Shown here piece after piece: positions 46,665-55,200 of a stretch of 64,000 nt of DNA (position 1 is its first letter; each line of letters opens with the position of its first letter). Position numbers and translations under genes: made by a program. The notes under the pieces were generated by a model. The model saw only the letters and a list, made by a program, of their open reading frames with translations, was not told the DNA's origin and did no database searches. Source of the DNA: Streptomyces cyaneochromogenes (GTDB taxonomy: Bacteria; Actinomycetota; Actinomycetes; Streptomycetales; Streptomycetaceae); NCBI RefSeq assembly GCF_003963535.1, contig NZ_CP034539.1, positions 7,378,001 to 7,442,000 on the forward strand, written 5' to 3'.

Positions 46665-48146
46665 ATGCCTGAACGCCGTACCGTCGCACTCGTCACTCTT
46701 GGCTGCGCCCGCAACGAGGTGGACTCGGAGGAGCTCGCAGGCCGTTTGGAGGCGGACGGCTGGGATCTCGTGGAGGACGCCGGGGACGCGGATGTCGCCG
46801 TCGTCAACACCTGTGGCTTCGTCGACGCCGCCAAGAAGGACTCCGTCGACGCCCTCCTGGAGGCCAACGACCTCAAGGGGCATGGAAGAACCCAGGCCGT
46901 CGTGGCGGTGGGCTGCATGGCCGAGCGGTACGGCAAGGACCTCGCCGAGGCCCTCCCCGAGGCCGACGGCGTGCTCGGCTTCGACGACTACGCGGACATC
47001 TCGGACCGCCTGCAGACCATCCTGTCCGGCGGTGTCCACGCCTCGCACACCCCGCGCGACCGGCGCAAGCTGCTGCCGATCAGTCCGGCCGAGCGGCAGG
47101 AGTCCGCGGTGGCCGTCGCGCTCCCCGGGCACGGCCCCGCCGACCTTCCGCAGGGGGTCGCTCCGGCCTCCGGCCCGCGTTCACCCCTGCGTCGACGCCT
47201 CGACGGCGCCCCGGTCGCCTCGGTGAAGCTCGCCTCCGGCTGTGACCGGCGCTGCACCTTCTGTGCCATCCCGTCCTTCCGCGGCTCCTTCATCTCGCGT
47301 CGGCCCTCGGACGTCCTGAACGAGACGCGGTGGCTCGCCGAGCAGGGCGTCAAGGAGATCATGCTGGTCTCCGAGAACAACACGTCGTACGGCAAGGACC
47401 TGGGCGACATCCGGCTGCTGGAGTCCCTCCTGCCGGAGCTGGCCGAGGTCGACGGCATCGAGCGCGTCCGCGTCAGCTACCTCCAGCCGGCCGAGATGCG
47501 GCCCGGGCTGATCGACGTCCTGACCTCCACCCCGAAGGTCGCCCCGTACTTCGACCTGTCCTTCCAGCACTCCGCTCCCGACGTGCTGCGCGCGATGCGT
47601 CGCTTCGGTGACACCGACCGCTTCCTGGAGCTGCTCGACACCATCCGCGGCAAGGCCCCCCAGGCGGGCGTGCGCTCCAACTTCATCGTGGGCTTCCCCG
47701 GCGAGACCGAGGCCGACCTGGCCGAGCTGGAGCGGTTCCTGAACAACGCGCGGCTCGACGCCATCGGCGTCTTCGGCTACTCCGACGAGGAGGGCACCGA
47801 GGCCGCGACGTACGACAACAAGCTCGACGAGGACCTTGTCGCCGAACGGTTGGCACGAGTCTCCCGGCTGGCCGAGGAACTGGTCTCGCAGCGGGCCGAG
47901 GAGCGCCTCGGGGAGACCGTGCACGTGCTCGTCGAGGGGGTGGACGCCGAGGACTCGACGGAGGGCGCGTACGGCCGTGGCGCCCACCAGGCTCCCGAGA
48001 CGGACGGCCAGGTGCTGCTCACGAGCGGCGCGGGGCTGGGCATCGGTCGTATGGTCGAGGCGAAGGTGGTCGGCACGGAAGGTGTCGACCTGATGGCCGA
48101 GCCGCTGCAGGGCACGCTCGCGTGTAGTGAGGAGGCGGGCAGATGA
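46665..48146 (+). CDS. rimO: Ribosomal protein S12 methylthiotransferase
   Basis: Start chosen at ATG 46665 (MPERRTVALVTLGC; 493 residues). A radical-SAM enzyme that methylthiolates an aspartate of S12. The N-terminal cluster cysteines lie in LGCARNEVDSEE, NTCGFVDAA and VGCMAERY. The radical-SAM CxxxCxxC is at Cys193, Cys197 and Cys200, and a C-terminal TRAM domain follows. A Pro/Ala-rich insertion of about 40 residues separates the two cluster domains (about 145-188). Its stop overlaps the pgsA ATG (ATGA). Confidence 0.95.
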   Translation: MPERRTVALVTLGCARNEVDSEELAGRLEADGWDLVEDAGDADVAVVNTCGFVDAAKKDSVDALLEANDLKGHGRTQAVVAVGCMAERYGKDLAEALPEADGVLGFDDYADISDRLQTILSGGVHASHTPRDRRKLLPISPAERQESAVAVALPGHGPADLPQGVAPASGPRSPLRRRLDGAPVASVKLASGCDRRCTFCAIPSFRGSFISRRPSDVLNETRWLAEQGVKEIMLVSENNTSYGKDLGDIRLLESLLPELAEVDGIERVRVSYLQPAEMRPGLIDVLTSTPKVAPYFDLSFQHSAPDVLRAMRRFGDTDRFLELLDTIRGKAPQAGVRSNFIVGFPGETEADLAELERFLNNARLDAIGVFGYSDEEGTEAATYDNKLDEDLVAERLARVSRLAEELVSQRAEERLGETVHVLVEGVDAEDSTEGAYGRGAHQAPETDGQVLLTSGAGLGIGRMVEAKVVGTEGVDLMAEPLQGTLACSEEAGR

Positions 48147-48937
48147 CCGGAGTTCCGGCGTCCGCCGCGGGTGGCTCCTCCCGGGCGGGTGCGGCGGGCA
48201 AGGCCGGCGCTGTGGGTCTGTCCAAGGCGGGCGGCGCGAAGGCGGGCGGTGCGAAGGTCGCTGCCTCGAAGGCTTCCGGCACCGAATCCGACGGGCCGGA
48301 CGGTGCCAAGCCCGCGCGCGGCGGGAAGATCGCGGCCGCGGCCGTCAACCAGGCCAGCGTCTGGAACATCGCCAACCTCCTGACCATGCTCCGGCTGGTC
48401 CTCGTGCCCGCGTTCGTCGCGCTGATGCTCGCCGACGACGGATACGACCCGGCGTGGCGCTCGCTCGCCTGGGCGGCCTTCGCCATCGCCATGATCACCG
48501 ACCTGTTCGACGGTCATCTGGCACGGACGTACAACCTCGTCACCGACTTCGGGAAGATCGCCGACCCCATCGCCGACAAGGCGATCATGGGGGCCGCGCT
48601 GATCTGTCTGTCGGCGCTGGGCGATCTGCCGTGGTGGGTGACGGGCGTCATCCTCGGCCGGGAACTCGGGGTCACGCTGCTGCGTTTCATCGTCATCCGG
48701 TACGGCGTGATCCCGGCGAGCCGGGGCGGCAAGCTCAAGACGCTCACCCAGGGCGTGGCCGTCGGGATGTACATCCTGGCGCTGACGGGCTGGCTGGCCA
48801 CCCTGCGGTGGTGGGTGATGGCCGCGGCGGTCGTCCTGACCGTGGCGACCGGGCTCGACTATGTGAGACAAGCCATTGTGCTGCGCAGGCAGGGAATCGC
48901 CGAGCGCAAGGCGGCGTTGGAGGAGACGGAAGCGTGA
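48143..48937 (+). CDS. pgsA: CDP-diacylglycerol-glycerol-3-phosphate 3-phosphatidyltransferase
   Basis: A 264-residue membrane enzyme starting at ATG 48143 inside the rimO stop. It makes phosphatidylglycerol phosphate. The CDP-alcohol phosphotransferase motif D-G-x2-A-R-x8-G-x3-D-x3-D is complete near residues 122-145, with further hydrophobic spans after it. An unusual 60-residue Ala/Gly/Lys-rich tail precedes the first span (NIANLLTMLRLVLVP, about 74). It overlaps cinA by GTGA. Confidence 0.94.
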   Translation: MTGVPASAAGGSSRAGAAGKAGAVGLSKAGGAKAGGAKVAASKASGTESDGPDGAKPARGGKIAAAAVNQASVWNIANLLTMLRLVLVPAFVALMLADDGYDPAWRSLAWAAFAIAMITDLFDGHLARTYNLVTDFGKIADPIADKAIMGAALICLSALGDLPWWVTGVILGRELGVTLLRFIVIRYGVIPASRGGKLKTLTQGVAVGMYILALTGWLATLRWWVMAAAVVLTVATGLDYVRQAIVLRRQGIAERKAALEETEA

Positions 48938-49479
48938 GTTCCCCGGCCACCGACGTGGTGCGACTACTCACAGTGAGGAGCGAGACGCTCGCTGTCGCCG
49001 AGTCGCTCACGGGCGGACTGGTTGCGGCGGAAATCACAGCCACTCCTGGGGCCTCCAAGGCCTTCAGGGGGTCGGTGACCGCCTATGCCACCGGGCTCAA
49101 GCATGAGCTGCTCGGGGTCGACGCCACTCTGTTGGCCCAGCACGGAGCGGTGAATCCGCAGGTGGCGGCCCAGATGGCGGCCGGCGTGCGGAAGGCTCTG
49201 GGGGCCGACTGGGGCATTGCGACGACTGGCGTCGCGGGGCCCGAGACCCAGGACGGTCAGCCCGTGGGGACGGTCTTCGTGGCCGTGGACGGACCTCTCG
49301 GACCCGGTTCCGGTTCTGCCGGTGGCGGAAAAGTAGAGGCCCTGCGGTTGAACGGCGGCCGCGAGGAAATTCGTATGGAGAGTGTACGGAGCGTACTCGC
49401 CCTGCTCCTGAAGGAGCTTGCGGGCGAACACACTGGGAATGAGCGGGCACAGGATACGGAACAGAACGGGGGGTTTTGA
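48934..49479 (+). CDS. cinA: CinA C-terminal domain protein (nicotinamide-nucleotide amidohydrolase type)
   Basis: A 181-residue protein from GTG 48934, overlapping the pgsA stop. It consists of the CinA C-terminal (PncC) domain only: LAVAESLTGGLVAAEITATPGASKAF, VNPQVAAQMAAGVRKALGADWGIATTGVAGP and PVGTVFVAV. PncC deamidates NMN in NAD salvage. The N-terminal MoaB-like half of full CinA is absent, as usual in actinobacteria. It ends with a polar Gln/Glu tail. The rimO-pgsA-cinA-clgR order is conserved in actinobacteria. Confidence 0.93.
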   Translation: MSSPATDVVRLLTVRSETLAVAESLTGGLVAAEITATPGASKAFRGSVTAYATGLKHELLGVDATLLAQHGAVNPQVAAQMAAGVRKALGADWGIATTGVAGPETQDGQPVGTVFVAVDGPLGPGSGSAGGGKVEALRLNGGREEIRMESVRSVLALLLKELAGEHTGNERAQDTEQNGGF

Positions 49480-49588
49480 TGTTTGCAGCCCTTAGTGAAC
49501 ACGACATCGCTCCCCGCACGGCCGCGGCGCAAGGCGGTACGGTGGGGCGTGAAGGATGCGGCTACGCGGTCCGAGGAGGGAGCCACCG

Positions 49589-49969
49589 ATGATTCTGCTC
49601 CGTCGCCTGCTGGGTGACGTGCTGCGTCGGCAGCGCCAGCGCCAGGGCCGTACTCTGCGCGAAGTCTCCTCGTCCGCCCGAGTTTCACTCGGCTATCTCT
49701 CCGAGGTGGAGCGGGGGCAGAAGGAGGCTTCCTCCGAGCTGCTCGCCGCGATCTGCGACGCGCTGGACGTACGGATGTCCGAGCTCATGCGAGAAGTGAG
49801 CGACGAACTCGCCCTCGCCGAGCTGGCCCAGTCCGCTGCGGCCACCCCCAGCGAGCCTGTACCGGCATCGGTGCGTCCGATGCTCGGTTCCGTTTCGGTG
49901 ACCGGCGTGCCACCGGAACGGGTGACCATCAAGGCGCCTTCCGAGGCGGTGGACGTGGTCGCCGCCTGA
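49589..49969 (+). CDS. clgR: ClgR-type XRE-family regulator of proteolysis genes
   Basis: Start chosen at ATG 49589 with GGAGGGAGCCACC ahead (126 residues). An XRE helix-turn-helix (about 8-65, DVLRRQRQRQGRTLREVSSSARVSLGYLSEVERGQK in two parts) is followed by an acidic Ala-rich segment and a tail ending in VVAA. ClgR activates clp and lon genes in actinobacteria and is itself a Clp substrate recognised through C-terminal alanines; the Val-Ala-Ala end here fits that. Position after cinA matches the conserved order. Confidence 0.9.
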   Translation: MILLRRLLGDVLRRQRQRQGRTLREVSSSARVSLGYLSEVERGQKEASSELLAAICDALDVRMSELMREVSDELALAELAQSAAATPSEPVPASVRPMLGSVSVTGVPPERVTIKAPSEAVDVVAA

Positions 49970-50260
49970 CGGCGCCGCCGGTGCGCGTGGGATGACCACG
50001 CGCTGAGGAGTTGTGTGAGGCCCCGGCCGGGGCTTCTCCAGGGAAACCTGGGGGAGCGCGGTCGGGGTTTCGTGCTGTGCGGGGCCGTACGGGACGTGCC
50101 GGGTCCGTTTGCCGCCGTGGGGCGCGGAGGTCATCGTGGAGGGTGTTCACGGCGCGCTGACGCGCTGTGACGACGTTGGCCCGCGCTGCATCCGTGTGCC
50201 GTCGGTGCGCCCTCCCGGGCGGGTGGACGAGCGGCCTAGCCTCGGGCTGGAGGTGGGTGG

Positions 50261-50539
50261 ATGGCACGGCCTATAGCGCGCTGGGGGGTGATCCTCGGGC
50301 TCGGGGCGCTGTGGTGGTGGGCCGTGCTGCGGCTCGCGCTCGCTCCGGAGGCGGGGGCGCTGGAGGCGGCCGTCGCCGCCGGAGGATGGGGGCTGAGCCT
50401 GCTGCCGGTGCACTGTGTGCCGAAGGCGCGGGCCGTCGGAGCCGTCGACCCGCGGCGGTGGGCGGAAGCCTGGCGGCGAGGGCGGCCTACCAAGGCATCG
50501 CCACACCGCCGTTCGGACGCAGGATCTGCCCCGTCGTGA
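50261..50539 (+). CDS. Small conserved-type membrane protein
   Basis: A 92-residue frame, ATG 50261, with an excellent GGAGGTGGGTGG leader and strong G/C at third codon positions. One N-terminal span contains a Trp triplet (GALWWWAVLRLAL, about 15-27), and a second weaker hydrophobic stretch lies at 38-50. A basic tail follows. The last 53 bp overlap the 3' end of the convergent SDR gene, where codon bias fades, so the tail may be a run-on. I do not recognise the family. Confidence 0.6.
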   Translation: MARPIARWGVILGLGALWWWAVLRLALAPEAGALEAAVAAGGWGLSLLPVHCVPKARAVGAVDPRRWAEAWRRGRPTKASPHRRSDAGSAPS

Positions 50540-51251
50540 ACGACGAGGCGTCGGACGCCAGGTGCAGTACGGCGTGGGCGATGTCCTCGGGTTCGCCCAC
50601 CCGTCCCAGCGGTGACATGCGGGCCATGAACGCCTCGGTCTGTGTCTGTGCCGCGCTGTCGTGGCGGTCGGTCATGGGGGTGCGGATCCAGCCCGGGGCG
50701 ACCGCGTTGACGCGGATGCCGTGCGAGCCCATCTCCGTCGCCAGCGTCTTCGTCAGCTGCACGACGGCCGCCTTGGCCGCGCCGTAGCAGAGCAGGCCGG
50801 GGCCGCCGGTGTCGACGGCACCCGAGGCCATGGTGATGATGCTGCCCCTGACGCGCTGGGCGAGCATCGCTCGGGCGGCCTCCTGGCAGGCGTACAGCAC
50901 ACCCTTGAAGTTGACGTTCAGCACCCGGTCGAGATCCTCGTCGCGGGTCTCCAGGACCGGGCTGCTGTGCATGATCCCGGCGACCGCGGCCATCACGTCG
51001 AGGCGCTCGCAGGAGGCGACGGCCTGGCGGAGCTGTGCGCGGTCGGTGACGTCGACGTGGTGGGTCCGGGCGGTGCCGCCGCCGGCCTTGATCTGGGTCG
51101 CCGTGTCGTGCAGGCCCTGTTCGTCACGGTCGGCGCAGTGCACGGTGGCGCCGGCCTCGGCGAGCAGGACGGCACAGGCGCGGCCGATGCCGCTGGCGGC
51201 GCCGGTGACGAATGCGGTGCGTCCGGTGAGGTCGTACGCCTTGACGGCCAT
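50487..51251 (-). CDS. Short-chain dehydrogenase/reductase
   Basis: A 254-residue SDR from ATG 51251. The NAD(P) motif TGAASGIG is at about 16-23. Asp42 after the second strand (HCADRDEQG) favours NAD. The active site is Ser (ITMASGAVD) with Y-x-x-x-K in CYGAAKAAV, followed by PGWIRTP. The C-terminus GGVAMPW is typical. The substrate is unknown; no pathway partner lies beside it. Transcribed away from the Nei-type glycosylase by only 32 bp, on the same strand, so a shared transcript is likely. Confidence 0.92.
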   Translation of the reverse strand: MAVKAYDLTGRTAFVTGAASGIGRACAVLLAEAGATVHCADRDEQGLHDTATQIKAGGGTARTHHVDVTDRAQLRQAVASCERLDVMAAVAGIMHSSPVLETRDEDLDRVLNVNFKGVLYACQEAARAMLAQRVRGSIITMASGAVDTGGPGLLCYGAAKAAVVQLTKTLATEMGSHGIRVNAVAPGWIRTPMTDRHDSAAQTQTEAFMARMSPLGRVGEPEDIAHAVLHLASDASSFTTGQILRPNGGVAMPW

Positions 51252-51283
51252 GAAGGGACGGTACGAGGGTTTCTGACGGGCCG

Positions 51284-52177
51284 TCAATTGGTCGTACGGT
51301 GCTGTGTTCCGCGGTGTGCGGTGGTGCCGGATGGCGTGCTCGGAGTTGGTCCCGCCTGGCAGTCGGGGCACCAGTAGGTGGGGCGTTCGCGGGAGCCGTC
51401 GCCCTGGTCGGCGGCGCGGATCGGTGTGCCGCAGCGCAGGCAGGGGCGGTCGGCGCGGCCGTACACGAAGAGATCCTGGCCGCGGCGGCCCGTCGTGCTG
51501 CGGACCGGGCGCTCGCGGTTGGCTTCCAGGAGCTTCTTGGCGAGGACGGGCAGTTGGGCCGTGTGCTGGGCCGGGAGTGCGCCGACGGGGAGCCAAGGAG
51601 TGACGCGGAGCAGGAAGCAGAGCTCGCTTTTGTAGACATTGCCGATGCCGGCGAGGTTGCGCTGGTCCAGCAGGGCCTCGCCGAGGGGGCGGGCGGGGTC
51701 TGTGAGGAGGTTGGCAAGGGCGCGGTCGGGGTCCCAGTCCGGGCCCAGGAGGTCGGGGCCGAGGTGGCCGACCGTGCGGTGTTCCTCGGTGGTGCGCAGG
51801 AGGTCGAGGACGGGGAGGCGGTAGCCGACGGCTGTTCGGGCGGTGCCGGTGCCAGGGTCTTTGCCGGTGCGGGTGTCGCTGGCTGGGGCGGCAGTGAGGA
51901 TCACGCGGATCTGGTGGGCGGGGCCGCCCGTCCAGCGCTGCTGGTCGGCGTAGACCTTCCAGGAGCCCTCCATGCCGAGGTGCGAGTGGACTGTCAGGCC
52001 GCCCTCGATGCGGGTGAGGAGGTGTTTGCCGCGCGGGGTGACATCCAGGACGGTGCGGCCTGTGAGGTCGACCGTGGCGTACTTCGGGACCCGGAAGTCG
52101 GTGCGGGTCAGCGTCCTGCCCGCGAGGGCGGTGTGCAGCCGCCTCGCGGTCTGCCAGACCGTGTCTCCTTCGGGCAT
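51284..52177 (-). CDS. Nei/Fpg-family DNA glycosylase-AP lyase
   Basis: A 297-residue base-excision repair enzyme, ATG 52177. The catalytic N-terminus is Met-Pro-Glu-Gly-Asp-Thr, where Pro2 and Glu3 are the catalytic residues; the Asp-Thr form marks endonuclease VIII-like actinobacterial Nei rather than classic Fpg (MPELPEV). The H2TH region is LLDQRNLAGIGNVYKSE (about 167-183). A C4 zinc finger (CLRCG...WCPDC, about 247-276) follows. It removes oxidised bases and lies next to lhr, which joins it in DNA repair. Confidence 0.93.
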   Translation of the reverse strand: MPEGDTVWQTARRLHTALAGRTLTRTDFRVPKYATVDLTGRTVLDVTPRGKHLLTRIEGGLTVHSHLGMEGSWKVYADQQRWTGGPAHQIRVILTAAPASDTRTGKDPGTGTARTAVGYRLPVLDLLRTTEEHRTVGHLGPDLLGPDWDPDRALANLLTDPARPLGEALLDQRNLAGIGNVYKSELCFLLRVTPWLPVGALPAQHTAQLPVLAKKLLEANRERPVRSTTGRRGQDLFVYGRADRPCLRCGTPIRAADQGDGSRERPTYWCPDCQAGPTPSTPSGTTAHRGTQHRTTN

Positions 52178-52263
52178 GGGTCAAGGGTGGCACGGGTCGG
52201 CGGGGCAGGGGGTGGGTGTGTGCCAGGGGCGAGGAGTCGCGGGGGAGGGAGCCGCGGCTCGGG

Positions 52264-55200
52264 TCAGGCGCGTAGGCGTAGGCCTCGGGGGGTCGCGATG
52301 AAGCCCGCTCCTTCCAGGAGGGTGCCTATGGGGGAGGTCAGGGCCGCGGCGCCGTTCACGCGTTCCACCGTGACCGTGCCGAGGGAGCCCGCGCGGGCGG
52401 CTGCGGCGAGGGCTTCCGCGGCCGTGTGCAGGCGGGGGTCGTCGGTGGGCTCGGTGTCCGGGGCCGAGGGCCAGGCCAGCAGTGTCTTGCCGCCGCGCTC
52501 CATGTAGAGCGTCAGCTCGCCGTCGACGAGCACCACGAGGGAGCCCGCCTTGCGGCCCGGCTTGTGCCCGGCGCCCGTGGGGGGCTCGGGCCAGGCGAGG
52601 GCGGCGCCGTACGCGTTCGCCGGATCGGCGGCGGCGAGGACGACGGCCCTGGTGTCGGCGCCGGGACGGGTGTGGCGGGAGGCGAAGCCGGGGCCGGATC
52701 CGTACGGTGTGCCGCTGTTGTGCCACGCGGGGTTGTTCGGGGTGCGCCGGCCGGCCTGGGGGGCGAGGTCGCGGGGGGAGACGTAGTCGCCTGGGCCGAG
52801 GTGGGCGTCCAGGAAGTCGTGGTCGAGGTCCGGGATGTCGTACGTGGGGGTGGTGTCAGGGGTGTTGTACGGGGTCGGACTCTCCGGGGTCGGGCTCTCC
52901 GGGGTGTTGTACGGAGTTGGGCTGTCGGGGGCGTCGTATCCGAAGGCGTTGCCCTGGCCGGTGTCCGATAGGGGCGAGCCGTCGGAGGCGTCGAAGTCGT
53001 CGGTGGTGCTGAGGCCGTCAGTGGTGCCGAGGCCGTCGGAGCCGGAGTCGTTGGTGCCGGGAGCGCCGTACGCGTCGGGGGAGCCCGGGCCCGGCAGGGT
53101 CTCGCCGCGGTCGCGGGCGTTGGCGACCGCGCGTAGGCGGTCCACCGCGCCGTCCATCGCGAACTGGGCGGCGCCGAGCCCTTCGACCACGTAGCCACGG
53201 CGTGCCTGGCCGCTCTCCTCGAAGGCGGACAGGATGCGATACGTCGCCGAGAAGCCGCCCTCGACGCCCTCCGCGGTGACCGCGCCCCGGGTCACCACAC
53301 CGTGCCGGTCGAGGAGCGTGCGGGCCAGGGCGTGGGCGCGCACGGTGGGGTCGGGCTCGTGGGCCGGGAGCAGGGACCAGCGGCCGGCGACGGTCGGCGG
53401 GCCGGTGCGGGAGGCGGGGCGGGCGGCGGCGGTGAGGGAGCCGTAACGGCCGCGGGGGACGGTGCGCTTGGCGCGGTGGGCGGTGGAGCCGGCGGTGCGG
53501 CCGGAGCCCAGCAGGGAGCGCATGGGTGCGAGTGTGTCGTTGGTCAGGCGGCCCGACCAGGCCAGCTCCCAGAGGGCGTCGGCGAGTTGGGGGTCGGTGG
53601 CGTCGGGGTGGGTGGTGGCGCGGATCTGGTCGGCGATCTGGCGGAAGAACAGGCCGTAGCCGCCGGACAGGGCGTCCAGGACGGACTGGTGCAGTGCCGT
53701 CAGCTCCAGGGGGTGGGGTTGCGGCAGGAGCAAGGGGGCCGCGTCCGCCATGTAGAGGGAGACCCAGCCGTCCTTGCCGGGAAGCGAGCCCGCGCCTGCC
53801 CAGACGACCTCGCCGGCCGCGGTGAGCTCGTCGAGCATCGCCGGGGTGTAGCTCATGACGCGGGACGGCAGGACCAGCTTCTCCAGGGCGGACGCGGGCA
53901 CGGAGGCGCCCTGCAACTGCTCGATGGCGCGCACGAGTCCGTCGATGCCGCGCAGGCCGTGGCCCTTGCCGATGTGCTGCCACTGCGGGAGGAACTGCGC
54001 GAGCGCGGTCGGCGGCACCGGCTCCAGTTCATGGCGCAGGGCGGCCAGGGAGCGGCGGCGCAGGCGGCGCAGGACCGCCGCGTCGCACCACTCCTGGCCG
54101 ATGCCGGCCGGGTGGAACTCGCCCTGTACGACCCGTCCGCTCGCCGCCAGCCGCTGGAGGGCGCCCTCCGTGATCGCCACGCCGAGGCCGAAGCGGGCCG
54201 CCGCGGTGGCCGACGTGAACGGGCCGTGGGTGCGGGCGTAGCGCGCGAGGAGATCGCCGAGCGGGTCCTTGACCGGCTCGGTGAAGGCCTCGGGGACGCC
54301 GACCGGCAGGGCGGTGCCGAGCGCGTCGCGCAGGCGGCCCGCGTCCTCGATCGCCGCCCAGTGGTCGGTGCCGGCGATGCGGACCTTGATGGCGCGGCGG
54401 GCGGACGCCAACTCCTGTGCCCAGTGCGCGTCGGCGCCCCGCTCGACCAGTTCGGCGCTGGTGAGCGGACCGAGGAGGCGAAGGACGTCCGCGACGCCTT
54501 CCACGTCCTTGACGCGACGGTCCTCGGTGAGCCACTGGAGTTCTCGCTCCAGTTCGGTCAGTACCTCGGCGTCGAGCAGCTCGCGCAGCTCCGCCTGGCC
54601 GAGCAGCTCGGCCAGCAGCCGCGAGTCCAGCGACAGGGCGGCGGCGCGGCGCTCGGCGAGCGGGGAGTCTCCCTCGTACAGGAACTGGGCGACGTACCCG
54701 AAGAGGAGGGAGCGCGCGAAGGGCGACGGCTCGGGGGTGGTGACCTCGACCAGGCGCACCTTGCGGGACTCGAGGTCGCCCATCAGCTCGACGAGTCCGG
54801 GGACGTCGAAGACGTCCTGGAGGCATTCGCGCACCGCCTCCAGAACGATCGGGAACGAGCCGAACTCGCTGGCCACCTGGAGCAGTTGGGCGGCCCGCTG
54901 GCGTTGCTGCCACAGGGGTGTGCGCTTGCCCGGGTTGCGGCGCGGCAGCAGCAGCGCGCGGGCGGCGCACTCGCGGAAGCGGGACGCGAACAGGGCCGAG
55001 CCGCCGACCTGGTCCGTGACGACCTGGTCGACGTCACCCTTGTCGAAGACGACGTCCGCCGCGCCCACGGGTGCCTGGTCGGCGTCGTACTCCGTGCCGG
55101 CCTTCCTCGGTTCCTGGTCCAGCAGGTCCAGGCCCATGAGGTCGGCGTCGGGCAGGCGCAGCACGATGCCGTCGTCGGCGTGCATGACCTGCGCGTCCAT

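Noticed and set aside
50020..50033. GCCCCGGCCGGGGC palindrome after clgR as a terminator
   Set aside because: A self-complementary 14-mer with a 4-nt loop at best, common by chance in this G+C-rich sequence.
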